Notes: generated by a model not told the origin, from the sequence alone. Shown: positions 36,274 through 45,162, counted from the first letter of the stretch. The stretch: DNA of 64,000 bases from Streptomyces rugosispiralis (GCF_024505145.1 NZ_JANIAA010000003.1:62001-126000); one strand, 5' to 3'. Numbers and translations are program-made.

Positions 36274-37635
36274 GTGACTCCCGCGAAGAGCTCCGCACAG
36301 CCGGAGCGCTCCTGGACCACCGGCACCGCGCCCGGCTCGGTGCCGCTGCTGGGGCACACCCTGGCGCTCTGGCGCCGTCCGCTTCAGTTCCTGGCCTCCC
36401 TGCCCGCCCACGGCGATCTGGTGGAGGTCAGGCTGGGACCCAGCCGCGCCTATCTGGCCTGCCACCCCGAGCTGGTCCGTCAGGTGCTGCTCAATCCCCG
36501 GGTGTTCGACAAGGGCGGGGTCTTCGACAAGGCGCGGCAGCTGCTCGGGAACAGCCTCTCGGTCTCCCGGGGCGAGGACCACCGCTACCAGCGCCGGATG
36601 ATCCAGCCCGCGTTCCACACCCCTAAGATCGCCGCCTACACCGCCGCGGTCGCCGATGACACCCGCGCCGCGATCGGCTCCTGGGAGCCGGGGCGCACCC
36701 TGGACATCAGCGACACCATGCACGCCCTGCTGATGCGGGTGGCCGCGCGGACGCTGTTCTCCACCGGGATCGACGAGGCGACGATCGACGAGGCACGCCA
36801 CTGTCTGCGCATCGTCTCGGACGGCATCTACAAGCGCACGATGGCGCCTTTGGGGATCATGGAGAAGCTCCCCACCCCGGGCAACCGGCGCTATGACCGG
36901 GCCAATGCCCGGCTGCGGCAGATCGTGGACGAGATGATCCGCGAGCGCCGGCGCTCCGGCGCCGACCACGGCGATCTGCTCTCCACGCTGCTGCGCGCCG
37001 AACACCCCGAGACCGGGAAGGGCCTTGACGACGGCGAGGTCCTCGACCAGGTGGTCACCTTCCTGGTGGCCGGGAGCGAGACCACCGCCTCGACCCTGGC
37101 CTTCGTCTTCCATCTCCTGGGCGCCCACCCGGAGGTGGAGAAGCGGGTGCACGCCGAGATCGACGAGGCCCTGGAGGGCCGCAGCCCCACCTTCGAGGAC
37201 CTGCCGTCCCTGGAGTACACCCGCGGGGTCATCACCGAGTCGCTGCGGCTGTATCCGCCGTCCTGGATGGCGATGCGGGTCACGGCGGACGAGACCGAAC
37301 TCGGCGGCCGGACCGTCCCGGCGGGGACGATGATCCTCTACAGCGCCCAGGCGCTGCACCACAACCCCGAACTGTTCCCCGACCCGGAGCGGTTCGACCC
37401 GGAGCGCTGGCTCGGCGACCGCGCCAAGGAGGTGGAGCGCGGGGCGTTGCTCCCGTTCGGCGCGGGCAGCCACAAGTGCATCGGCGACGTCCTGGCGCTG
37501 ACCGAGACCGCCCTCATCGTGGCGACGATCGCGAGCCGCTGGCGTCTGCGCCCGGTGCCCGGGACGACGTTGCGCCCCGAGCCGAAGGCGACACTCGAAC
37601 CCGGCCCGCTGCCCATGGTGTGCGAGCCGCGCTGA
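36274..37635 (+). CDS. cotB3: Cytochrome P450 CotB3
   Basis: A 453-aa P450 expected to hydroxylate cyclooctat-9-en-7-ol at C-5. GTG at 36274 behind GGGGA. I-helix AGSETTAS at about 266-273, K-helix ESLR, and haem loop FGAGSHKCIGD with Cys402. It shares length and many segments (PLQFLASLPAHGDLVE, the Cys402 position) with CotB4, indicating duplication. No ferredoxin or reductase gene lies in the operon, so electrons must come from a general redox pair, as reported for this pathway. Function is assigned from operon order and published cyclooctatin work. Confidence 0.93.
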   Translation: MTPAKSSAQPERSWTTGTAPGSVPLLGHTLALWRRPLQFLASLPAHGDLVEVRLGPSRAYLACHPELVRQVLLNPRVFDKGGVFDKARQLLGNSLSVSRGEDHRYQRRMIQPAFHTPKIAAYTAAVADDTRAAIGSWEPGRTLDISDTMHALLMRVAARTLFSTGIDEATIDEARHCLRIVSDGIYKRTMAPLGIMEKLPTPGNRRYDRANARLRQIVDEMIRERRRSGADHGDLLSTLLRAEHPETGKGLDDGEVLDQVVTFLVAGSETTASTLAFVFHLLGAHPEVEKRVHAEIDEALEGRSPTFEDLPSLEYTRGVITESLRLYPPSWMAMRVTADETELGGRTVPAGTMILYSAQALHHNPELFPDPERFDPERWLGDRAKEVERGALLPFGAGSHKCIGDVLALTETALIVATIASRWRLRPVPGTTLRPEPKATLEPGPLPMVCEPR

Positions 37636-37717
37636 CGACGTCCGGTCCGGGGTCCGCCCCGGACCGGGCGCCCCGTACCTTCCGTACCCCACCTCGCGAG
37701 TGAAGGACATCTTCCGC

Positions 37718-39079
37718 ATGAGGACCGCGCAGCACCCGGCGACGCGCCACTGGCGGCACGCCGTCGCCCCCGGCGGGCTTCCGCTGGCCGGCCATGCCCT
37801 GCTCATGGGCCGCAAACCGCTTCAGTTCCTGGCCTCCCTGCCCGCCCACGGCGATCTGGTCGAGCTCCGGCTGGGGCCCCGGCCCGTCTATCTGCCCTGT
37901 CATCCGGAGCTGATCCAGCAGGTGCTGGTGAACGCGCGGGTCTACGACACCGGCGGGCCGGTCAAGGAGAAGGCCAAGCCCATCCTGGGCAACGGCCTGA
38001 TCACCTCCGACTGGGCGGACCACCGGCGACAGCGCCGGCTGGTGCAGCCCGCCTTCCACACCGCCCGGATCGCCAAGTACGCCGAGGTGATGGAGCGGGA
38101 GTGCGAGGCCGAGTCGACGGCGTGGACGGCGCGCCGCCCCATCGACGTGAGCCACGAGATGCTCGCGCTCACCGCGCGGGTGACGGCCCGTGCGCTCTTC
38201 TCGACCGATATGGCACCGCATGCCGTGGCCGAGATCCAGCACTGTCTGCCCATCGTCGTGGAGGGCGCCTACCGGCAGGCGATCGACCCCACCGGGCTGC
38301 TGGCCAAGCTCCCGCTCGCGGCGAACCGGGGCTTCGACGACGCGCTCGCCCGGCTCAACCAGCTCATCGACCGCATGATCGACGACTACAAGGCGTCGGA
38401 CGACGGCGACCGCGGCGATGTGCTGTCCGCGCTCTTCGCGGCGCAGGACGACGAGACCGGCGGCACGATGTCGGACCAGGAGATTCACGACCAGGTCATG
38501 ACCCTGCTGCTGGCCGGGATCGAGACCACCGCCTCCGCGCTGACCTGGACCTGGTTCCTGCTCGGCCGCAACCCCCTGGCCGAGGCCGCGCTGCACGCCG
38601 AGGTCGACGAGGTGCTGGGCGGGCGCGCCCCGCGCTACGCCGACGTCCCCCGGCTCGCGTACACCCAGCGGGTGTTCAGCGAGGCGCTGCGGCTCTTCCC
38701 GCCCGCGTGGCTGTTCACCCGGACCACGACCGAGACCACCGAGCTCGGCGGGCGGCGGCTGCCCCCGGCGTCGGACGTGCTGATCAGCCCGTACGTGCTG
38801 CACCGCGACCCGGCCCTCTTCCCCCGCCCGGAGTCCTTCGACCCGGACCGCTGGCTCCCCGAGCGGGCCAAGGAGGTGACGCGCGGCTCGTATCTGCCGT
38901 TCGGCGGTGGCAGCCGCAAGTGCATCGGCGATGTCTTCGGCATGACGGAGGCGACGCTCACCCTGGCCGCGATCGCGGGCCGCTGGCGGATGCGCCCGAT
39001 TCCGGGGACGAAGATCCGGCCGAGGCCGCAGATGAGCCTCACGGCCGGTCCGCTGCGGATGATTCCGGAACCACGCTGA
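37718..39079 (+). CDS. cotB4: Cytochrome P450 CotB4
   Basis: A 453-aa P450 expected to hydroxylate the 5,7-diol at C-18, giving cyclooctatin. I prefer the ATG at 37718 with GAAGGA upstream over an in-frame GTG at 37700. I-helix AGIETTAS, K-helix EALR, haem loop FGGGSRKCIGD with Cys402. An 82-base gap separates it from cotB3. The 3' end faces a convergent P450 gene across a perfect palindrome. The C-18 versus C-5 assignment relies on the known order of cotB3 and cotB4. Confidence 0.93.
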   Translation: MRTAQHPATRHWRHAVAPGGLPLAGHALLMGRKPLQFLASLPAHGDLVELRLGPRPVYLPCHPELIQQVLVNARVYDTGGPVKEKAKPILGNGLITSDWADHRRQRRLVQPAFHTARIAKYAEVMERECEAESTAWTARRPIDVSHEMLALTARVTARALFSTDMAPHAVAEIQHCLPIVVEGAYRQAIDPTGLLAKLPLAANRGFDDALARLNQLIDRMIDDYKASDDGDRGDVLSALFAAQDDETGGTMSDQEIHDQVMTLLLAGIETTASALTWTWFLLGRNPLAEAALHAEVDEVLGGRAPRYADVPRLAYTQRVFSEALRLFPPAWLFTRTTTETTELGGRRLPPASDVLISPYVLHRDPALFPRPESFDPDRWLPERAKEVTRGSYLPFGGGSRKCIGDVFGMTEATLTLAAIAGRWRMRPIPGTKIRPRPQMSLTAGPLRMIPEPR

Positions 39080-39088
39080 ACGCCGTGC

Positions 39089-39136
39089 TCCACGGACCCT
39101 ACGGACCGCGGTGGCCGGCCACCGCGGTCCGTGGAG
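39089..39136. terminator. Bidirectional terminator between cotB4 and P450
   Basis: A perfect 32-bp palindrome (39101-39132) is overlaid by a second pairing: CTCCACGGACC (39089-39099) with GGTCCGTGGAG (39126-39136). It lies between convergent stops and can form alternative hairpins on either transcript. Confidence 0.85.
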
Positions 39137-39153
39137 TGCTCCTGGCCGGGGGC

Positions 39154-40368
39154 TCAGGCGTCCGGAACGCGGGCTCGGGCGTCCGGAACCGGGGTGAAAC
39201 GTACCGGCAGTCGCCGCAGCCCGCGCAGCATCAGGCTGGGCCGCCAGGCGAGCTCGGCCGGATCGGCGTCCAGGGCCAGCTCGGGGCAGCGCTCCAGCAG
39301 GGCCCGGAAGGCGATGGCCCCTTCGAGCCGGGCGAGCGGGGCGCCCAGACAGTGGTGGACGCCATGGCCGAAGCCGAGATGGCCGCGCGGTGCGCGCCGG
39401 ATGTCGAAGCGGTCCGGCTCGGCGAAGCGCCGGGGGTCGCGCGACCCGGCGGCCAGGACGACCCCGACCGGCTCCCCGGCCGGAATGGTCGTGCCCGCGA
39501 TCTCCACCGGCTCCCGGGTGAAGCGGAACGCGGCGCTCTCCACCGGGCCGTCGTAGCGCAGCATCTCCTCGATCGCGCCCTCCAGCAGCGACCAGTCGGC
39601 GCGCAGCGCGGCCAGTTGCTCGGGGTGGCGGAGCAGGGCGAGGGTGCCGCTGGAGATCAGGTTGGCGGAGGTCTCGTAGCCCGCGACCAGCAGCACAAAG
39701 GTCATGCCGAGCATCTCCTCGTCGGAGAGCGCGTCGCCGTCCCCGTCCATGGTGCGGACCAGGGCGCTGAGCAGATCGTCGCCGGATGCGCGGCGCTTGG
39801 TCTCGATGAGCTCCGCGAAGTAGCCCGTCAGGGCCTGGGCGGCGGCACCGGCGGCCTCCGGGCGGCTCAGGTCGGTGCTCTCGAGGTACCAGTCGTGGAA
39901 CGCCTTGCGATCCGTCTCCGGCACGCCCAGCAGCTCGCAGATGACGGCCAGGGGCAGCGGCAGCGCGTAGTCCTCGACGAGGTCGGCCCGGCCCAGCGGG
40001 GCCATCGCGTCCAGCAGTTCGTCCGCGATCTGCCGGACGCGGGGGCGCAGGGCCTCGATCCGGCCCGGGGTGAAGGCACGGGCCACCAGCCCCCGCAGCC
40101 GGGTGTGGTGCGGCGGGTCGGTCTGCACCATGTTCCGCCCGATGGCGTTGCCGCCGTCGTCCTGCCACGCGGCCGAGTACCGGACGTCATTGCTCAGCCG
40201 GGGATCGGTCAGCGCGGCGCGGACCTCCTCGTGGCCGACGACGAGCCAGAACTCACCGGAGACGTCGGTGCGCACCCGGTGGACCGGGCCCCGCTCCCGC
40301 AGACGTGCGTAGACCGGATACGGGTTGACGACGAAATCCGCGCCGAGCGCGGACAGATCCTGGGGCAT
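39154..40368 (-). CDS. Cytochrome P450, CYP107-like
   Basis: A 404-aa class I P450 unrelated in detail to CotB3/B4: NPYPVYARLRERGPVHRV at the N-terminus, I-helix LLVAGYETSANLI, K-helix EEMLRYDGPVE, and haem loop FGHGVHHCLGAPLAR with Cys340. The pattern is that of secondary-metabolite CYP107-type hydroxylases. It diverges from a TetR gene across an inverted repeat that probably represses it. Its place beside the cot operon makes it a candidate extra tailoring enzyme, but separate control and convergent orientation argue that it may be independent. Confidence 0.9.
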   Translation of the reverse strand: MPQDLSALGADFVVNPYPVYARLRERGPVHRVRTDVSGEFWLVVGHEEVRAALTDPRLSNDVRYSAAWQDDGGNAIGRNMVQTDPPHHTRLRGLVARAFTPGRIEALRPRVRQIADELLDAMAPLGRADLVEDYALPLPLAVICELLGVPETDRKAFHDWYLESTDLSRPEAAGAAAQALTGYFAELIETKRRASGDDLLSALVRTMDGDGDALSDEEMLGMTFVLLVAGYETSANLISSGTLALLRHPEQLAALRADWSLLEGAIEEMLRYDGPVESAAFRFTREPVEIAGTTIPAGEPVGVVLAAGSRDPRRFAEPDRFDIRRAPRGHLGFGHGVHHCLGAPLARLEGAIAFRALLERCPELALDADPAELAWRPSLMLRGLRRLPVRFTPVPDARARVPDA

Positions 40369-40442
40369 GTGATCCCCTCAGTCGGTTGGCGGCTTCCCCC
40401 GAAGCCAGAACCGGGGATCGTTCCCCGCTCTGGCGATGATCT

Positions 40443-40479
40443 TAACACCTAACCGGAGAGATTCCCCCGGTTAGTGTTA
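40443..40479. promoter_or_regulatory. Inverted-repeat operator between P450 and tetR
   Basis: CTAACCGG (40449-40456) and CCGGTTAG (40467-40474) form an 8-bp inverted repeat with a 10-base spacer; outer TAACA/TGTTA extends it. It ends 12 bases before the TetR ATG and is 75 bases upstream of the P450 start. This is the expected site for autoregulation and P450 repression by the TetR protein. Confidence 0.7.
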
Positions 40480-40491
40480 GGGTTGCGGGCC

Positions 40492-41172
40492 ATGGGCAGC
40501 CGTGTGGAGAAAGAGACACCGTTGCGCCGAGACGCACGGCGCAACCGCGAGATGCTGATAGCTGCCGCCCGGGAGATCTACACGGATCAGGGTGTGGACG
40601 CCCCGCTCGACGACATCGCCCGTCGGGCCGGAGTCGGCAGCGCCACCCTCTACCGGCGGTTCGCCGGCCGGGCGGAACTCATCGAGGCGGTATTCGGCGA
40701 TTCCCTTCGGGACATTCTGCGGGCCGCCGAGGAGGCCCGCTCCGCGACCGACGCCTGGGCCGGGCTCACAGCCTACCTGGAGCGCATCTTCGGGCTGCTC
40801 GCCGCCGACCGGGGCACCAACGACCTGATGACCACCGGCATCCAGGGCGTCCCCTCGCTCGACGCGCTCCGTAAGGAGAACCACAAGACGCTCGACGACC
40901 TCCTGGGCCGCGCCCAGAAGCAGGGCAAGGTCCGGCCGGACGCCACGGCGGAGGACCTCCAGTTCATGCTGGCCGCGCTCGGCCGCGCGGTCCCCGGCTC
41001 GACCGTGGCCGCACCGCTGGCCTGGCGGCGCTATCTGGCCCTGCTGCTCGACGGGCTGCGCCCCGAGGGGTCCCATCCGCTCCCGGCCCCCTCGCTCACC
41101 CCGGACCAGCTCAACGCCGCCATGCTCCAGCTCGGCAAGGTACGGCGGCCGCGCACGGGACGCGCCGACTAG
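40492..41172 (+). CDS. TetR-family regulator
   Basis: A 226-aa TetR repressor. N-terminal helix-turn-helix: REMLIAAAREIYTDQGVDAPLDDIARRAGVGSATLYRRFAGRAELIEAVF (about 15-65), then a helical ligand domain. ATG at 40492; an alternative GTG at 40474 would add a TTA (bldA) codon but lies inside the operator, so I reject it. It is divergent from the P450 gene, its probable target. The ligand may be the P450 substrate or a diterpene of the neighbouring pathway (inference). Confidence 0.9.
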   Translation: MGSRVEKETPLRRDARRNREMLIAAAREIYTDQGVDAPLDDIARRAGVGSATLYRRFAGRAELIEAVFGDSLRDILRAAEEARSATDAWAGLTAYLERIFGLLAADRGTNDLMTTGIQGVPSLDALRKENHKTLDDLLGRAQKQGKVRPDATAEDLQFMLAALGRAVPGSTVAAPLAWRRYLALLLDGLRPEGSHPLPAPSLTPDQLNAAMLQLGKVRRPRTGRAD

Positions 41173-41173
41173 G

Positions 41174-41219
41174 GGGTCTCCGGGGCGGGCCGACCAGAGG
41201 GTCTCCGGGGCGGGCCGAC
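41174..41219. repeat. 21-bp direct repeat, two copies
   Basis: GGGTCTCCGGGGCGGGCCGA plus one base occurs at 41174-41194 and 41199-41219, starting on the heels of the tetR stop. The rest of 41173-41384 is the upstream region of the MHS permease; a short TGTG-GCAA-CACA palindrome lies at 41337-41348. Confidence 0.8.
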
Positions 41220-41384
41220 GCGGGGCCCCGAGGGGGCGGCCGACGAAGGGCAGCCTGGGAAGGACGTGTCACCACAGTGGCCGGGTGAAGTATGTCGCCC
41301 GCCTACATATCCGAGCCGAACTGCGGATTTCTACGGTGTGGCAACACAAAACCGTCCCCGCACCTCGCTCGGAAGTGGTGACCC

Positions 41385-42827
41385 ATGCCTACCCCGGATT
41401 CTCCGGCGCCCGCTCCCCCGACCCCGCCCGGCTCACTGCGCCGTATCGTCGCCGCGAGCCTCATCGGCACCACCATCGAGTGGTACGACTTCTTCCTCTA
41501 CGGCTCGGCCGCCGCGCTCGTCTTCAACAAGCTCTTCTTCCCGGACTCCGACCCGCTCGTCGGCACGCTGCTGTCGTTCCTGACCTACGCGGTCGGCTTC
41601 GCCGCCCGGCCCATCGGCGCCCTGGTCTTCGGCCATTACGGCGACCGGCTCGGCCGTAAGAAGCTGCTGATCCTGAGCCTGCTGATGATGGGCGGCGCGA
41701 CCTGCGCCATCGGGCTGCTGCCCACCCACGCCACGGTCGGCTCGGCGGCGCCCGTACTGCTCACCACGCTGCGTCTGGTCCAGGGGTTCGCACTGGGCGG
41801 CGAATGGGGCGGGGCGGTGCTGCTGGTTTCGGAGCACGGGGACGCGCGGCGGCGCGGGTTCTGGGCGTCCTGGCCGCAGACCGGCGCCCCCGCGGGCCAA
41901 CTGCTGGCCACCGGGGTGCTCTCCGCGCTGACGGCCACGCTCTCCGACGACGCCTTCGAGTCCTGGGGGTGGCGGGTGCCGTTCCTGCTCTCGGGGGTGC
42001 TGGTGCTGATCGGCCTGTGGATTCGTCTCTCTGTCGATGAATCGCCGGTGTTCAAGGCCGCGCTGGCCCGGGCCGAGGCCCGTAAGGCGGCAGCGGGCGG
42101 GGCCGAGGACACCGCCGAGAAGATGCCACTGGTGGCGGTCCTGCGCGACCACTGGCGGGATGTGCTGATCGCCATGGGCGCGCGGATGGCCGAGAACATC
42201 AGCTACTACGTCATCACCGCCTTCGTCCTCGTCTACGCGACCTCCGACCATGTGGGCCTGGGCAAGCAGACCGCGCTCAACGCCGTACTGGTCGCGTCGG
42301 CCGTGCACTTCGCGGTCATTCCGGCATGGGGCGCGCTGTCGGACCGGATCGGGCGCCGTCCGGTGTATCTCCTGGGCGCGGTGGGCGTGGGCGCGTGGGC
42401 CTTCCCGTTCTTCCTCCTCATCGACACCAAGGGCTTCCCGGCCCTGGTGCTCGCCGTGACGGTCGGGCTGATCTTCCACGGGGCGATGTACGCGCCCCAG
42501 GCGGCCTTCTTCTCCGAGATGTTCGCGACCCGGATGCGGTATTCGGGTGCCTCGATCGGCGCGCAGTTCGCGTCCGTCGCGGCCGGTGCGCCCGCACCGC
42601 TCATCGCCACCGCGCTGCTGGCCGACTACGACAGCGCCACGCCGATCGCCCTCTATGTGATCGCGGCGGCGCTGCTCACCCTGGTGGCCGTGGGCATCGC
42701 CAAGGAGACCCGGGACCGCGATCTGGCCTCCGTCGAACCGACCTCGGCCCCCTCCCCCGGGTCCGGGTCGGCGGCGGAGACGGCGGAGCCGGCGGAGCGC
42801 CCGGCCCGTTCGGCCTCGGCTCAGTAG
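41385..42827 (+). CDS. MHS-family MFS transporter
   Basis: A 480-aa major-facilitator permease of the metabolite:H+ symporter type (ProP, ShiA, KgtP relatives). Twelve hydrophobic spans; signature IGTTIEWYDFFLYGSAAAL at span 1, the cytoplasmic motif GHYGDRLGRKKLL (about 85-97), and RLVQGFALGGEWGGAVLL. ATG at 41385. Likely substrate: a small carboxylate. It is convergent with, and overlaps by seven bases, the PucR/CdaR regulator gene, and a 3-hydroxybutyrate-type dehydrogenase follows, so 3-hydroxybutyrate or a similar acid is a reasonable guess. Confidence 0.88.
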   Translation: MPTPDSPAPAPPTPPGSLRRIVAASLIGTTIEWYDFFLYGSAAALVFNKLFFPDSDPLVGTLLSFLTYAVGFAARPIGALVFGHYGDRLGRKKLLILSLLMMGGATCAIGLLPTHATVGSAAPVLLTTLRLVQGFALGGEWGGAVLLVSEHGDARRRGFWASWPQTGAPAGQLLATGVLSALTATLSDDAFESWGWRVPFLLSGVLVLIGLWIRLSVDESPVFKAALARAEARKAAAGGAEDTAEKMPLVAVLRDHWRDVLIAMGARMAENISYYVITAFVLVYATSDHVGLGKQTALNAVLVASAVHFAVIPAWGALSDRIGRRPVYLLGAVGVGAWAFPFFLLIDTKGFPALVLAVTVGLIFHGAMYAPQAAFFSEMFATRMRYSGASIGAQFASVAAGAPAPLIATALLADYDSATPIALYVIAAALLTLVAVGIAKETRDRDLASVEPTSAPSPGSGSAAETAEPAERPARSASAQ

Positions 42828-44941
42828 CCCATGGCGGAGGCCAGGCGGTGCAGCCGCAGGGCGAGCTGGATCTCCAGGGAGCGGGCGGGTGACTGCCAGT
42901 CGGGGCCGAGCAGCCGCCCGACCCGCTCCAGCCGCTGCGCCACCGTGTTGACGTGCACGTGGAGGGCGTCCTTCGTACGGGCCGGGCTCATCCCGCCGGC
43001 GAAGTACGCGTCGAGCGTGCGGATCAATTCGGTGCCGCGCCGCTCGTCGTAGTCGATGACGGCGCCCACGGTGCGGTTCACGAAGTCCTGGACGCCGGTG
43101 CCGTCCGGGGCGCCCTCGCGGGTCCCGGCCAGCAGCAGACCGAGGAAGCCGAAGTCCTCGGCGGCGGCGCCCTGTCCGGCCCGGCCCAGCACCCGCAGGG
43201 CGGCCAGACAGCGCCGGGCCTCGGCGTAGCCCGTGGCGACCTCCCCGGGGCGCGCGGCGGGCGCCGGGACCGGCGCGGAGGCGCCCACGGTGACCGCGGC
43301 GTGCACGGCGGTGCCCAGCTGGCGGGCGGTGCGGCGGGCGAGGGCGTCGGCGGTGTCGCCGTCGGCGAGCGGCAGCAGCAGGACGGTGCCGCCGTCGCGG
43401 GCGGCGGCCAGACCGTGCCGGGTGGCCGCCAGATGGGACGCGGCGGACCACAGCCGCCGACGGCCCGCGGCGTCCTCGGCGGGCGCGCCACCGGACGTGC
43501 CGGACGTGCTCGAGGTGCCGGACGTGCTCGAGGTGCCGGACGTGGTCGACGTGCTTCCGGGCCCGGTTCCGTGGGTGTTGCCGTGCGTGGTGCCGTGCGT
43601 GGTGCCGTGCGTGGTGCCGTGCGTGGTGCCGTGTGCGTTGCCGTGTGCGTTGCCGCACCCGGTGGCGGGTGTGCCGGGGCCCGGGGCCTCGATGCCGGCG
43701 GCGAGCACCACATGGGGAGTGTCCAGGTCCGCCTCGAGCCGCGCGGCGCGCTCGCGCAGCAGCCGGGGCTCGCGGTCGGGGGCGTCGAGGAGGTCGTCAA
43801 GGAGCTCACCGCGGACCCGCTGTTCGGCCTCGCCCGCGGAGCGGCGGGCGAGCTGCAGCAGCGAGGTGACCATCGCGGCGCGCTCCAGGGTGCGCTGGTC
43901 CACGGGGTCGAGCCGGGGGTGGCCGCGCAGCACGAGCGCGCCGAGCAGTTCGCCGCCCGCCGAGACCGCGGCGACCCAGTCCTCCTCGCCGTCGCGCACC
44001 GCGTGACCATCGGCCCGGGACCGGTCGACGGCCGCCGCGGGCGCCTCGTCGGCCTCGAGGAACTCCACCGAACCGCTGAGCACCTCGGCCAGGGCGTCGG
44101 CCACGTCGTGCACCCCGCCACCGCGCAGCACCAGCTCGGTGAGCCGGTCGTGGACGTCGGAGGCGCGCTCGATGACCCGGCTGCGGTCCCGGATGATCTC
44201 ATTGGCGGCCTCCAGCTCGGCGAGCGCCGTACGGGTCTCGGCGAGCAGATGGGCGGTGTCGATGGCCACGGCCGCGTGGGCGGCGAACGAGCCGACCAGC
44301 GCGATCTGCTCGCGTTCGAACACCCGGGCCCGGCGGTCGGCCGCGAACAGCACGCCGATGACACCGCTGCCGAGCAGCAGCGGCACCCCGAGGATGGCGA
44401 CGAGTCCCTCGTCCCTGACGCCCGCGTCGATGGCGTGGGTGTGCTGGAACCGGGGATCGTGGAAGTAGCTCTCGGTCACATAGGGGCGGGCGGTCTGGGC
44501 CACCAGACCGCCGAGCCCCTCCCCCATGCCGAGCCGAAGCTGCTGGAAGCGGGCCGAGACCGAACCGTCGGTGACCCTCATATAGGTGTCACCGGCCGTC
44601 GGGTCGTTGAGCGTCAGATAGGCCACCTCGGTGCCCAGCAGGGAGCGGGCGCGCTGCACGATGGCCTGGAGCACCGCGTCCAGGTCGCGCAGCCCCGCCA
44701 GGTCGTGGGCGGTCTCGAAGAGCGCGGACAGCTCGGCCTCGCGGCGCCGTCGCCCCTCCAGCTCACCCCGCACCCGCAGGGCGAGCAGCTTGGCGTGCTC
44801 CAGGGCGGCCAGCCGGTCGGCCGGGGCCTTCTCGGCGCGGGCGCGCAGCACCGGGCGCTCGTACGCCTCGGCGGGCGCGCCACGTGCGAGCAGTTCCAGG
44901 TAGGGCGTCTCCGGCCGGTCGTCGGGCATGGGCACAGGCAT
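42821..44941 (-). CDS. GAF-PucR/CdaR transcriptional regulator with His-rich repeat
   Basis: About 706 aa from the ATG at 44941 (MPVPMPDDRPETPYLELL) behind GGCGGGGG; the open frame to 45178 crosses an intergenic repeat and the neighbouring gene, so I exclude it. An N-terminal coiled region is followed by a GAF domain (RARSLLGTEVAYLTLNDP to HAAVAIDTAHLLAE), a central CdaR-like region, and the C-terminal PucR helix-turn-helix ALHVHVNTVAQRLERVGRLLG. Inside the central region an in-frame array encodes Ser/Thr/Gly repeats and seven HG[TN][TA] units (HGTTHGTT type). Such regulators respond to carboxylate or purine-type ligands; it may control the permease and SDR beside it. Confidence 0.85.
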   Translation of the reverse strand: MPVPMPDDRPETPYLELLARGAPAEAYERPVLRARAEKAPADRLAALEHAKLLALRVRGELEGRRRREAELSALFETAHDLAGLRDLDAVLQAIVQRARSLLGTEVAYLTLNDPTAGDTYMRVTDGSVSARFQQLRLGMGEGLGGLVAQTARPYVTESYFHDPRFQHTHAIDAGVRDEGLVAILGVPLLLGSGVIGVLFAADRRARVFEREQIALVGSFAAHAAVAIDTAHLLAETRTALAELEAANEIIRDRSRVIERASDVHDRLTELVLRGGGVHDVADALAEVLSGSVEFLEADEAPAAAVDRSRADGHAVRDGEEDWVAAVSAGGELLGALVLRGHPRLDPVDQRTLERAAMVTSLLQLARRSAGEAEQRVRGELLDDLLDAPDREPRLLRERAARLEADLDTPHVVLAAGIEAPGPGTPATGCGNAHGNAHGTTHGTTHGTTHGTTHGNTHGTGPGSTSTTSGTSSTSGTSSTSGTSGGAPAEDAAGRRRLWSAASHLAATRHGLAAARDGGTVLLLPLADGDTADALARRTARQLGTAVHAAVTVGASAPVPAPAARPGEVATGYAEARRCLAALRVLGRAGQGAAAEDFGFLGLLLAGTREGAPDGTGVQDFVNRTVGAVIDYDERRGTELIRTLDAYFAGGMSPARTKDALHVHVNTVAQRLERVGRLLGPDWQSPARSLEIQLALRLHRLASAMGY
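43491..43652. repeat. In-frame 9/18-bp and 12-bp arrays in PucR gene
   Basis: 43569-43652 holds seven 12-bp units (CCGTGCGTGGTG type; four are identical). 43491-43553 holds 9/18-bp units (CCGGACGTGCTCGAGGTG type). On the minus strand they encode His-Gly-Thr-Thr and Ser-Thr-Gly repeats, so copy-number changes keep the frame. Confidence 0.92.
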
Positions 44942-45022
44942 ACCCCCGCCGGGCGCGGCGGCGCCAGCCGTAAGGCGGCCCGGTGCCTTGCCGACGGGGC
45001 GGCCGGGCAATAGGTGGTCCGG

Positions 45023-45145
45023 TGGCTGAGCCAATGGGCCACCATCCGGAGAGGGCTCAGCCAATCGGCCACCGTCCGCCGGTGGCTCGGCCAATCGGCT
45101 TTCATGGTCCAGTGGCTGAGCCAATCGGCCATCAAGGGCCGGGGA
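45023..45145. repeat. Four intergenic imperfect repeats of about 30 bp
   Basis: GGCTGAGCCAATCGGCCA-type units begin near 45023, 45053, 45085 and 45114, each containing a short palindrome (TGGCTNAGCCA). They lie between the SDR stop and the PucR start and may act as hairpins or as binding sites; no function is known. Confidence 0.75.
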
Positions 45146-45162
45146 CCGATCCGATGGGCCGC

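Noticed and set aside
40474..40491. Upstream GTG start with a TTA codon for the TetR gene (bldA control)
   Set aside because: The extension lies within the inverted-repeat operator and reads LGLRA without support; the ATG at 40492 is the natural start.
41385..42827. MHS permease as cyclooctatin exporter
   Set aside because: MHS permeases are importers of small acids, and the regulator and dehydrogenase beside it give a better explanation.
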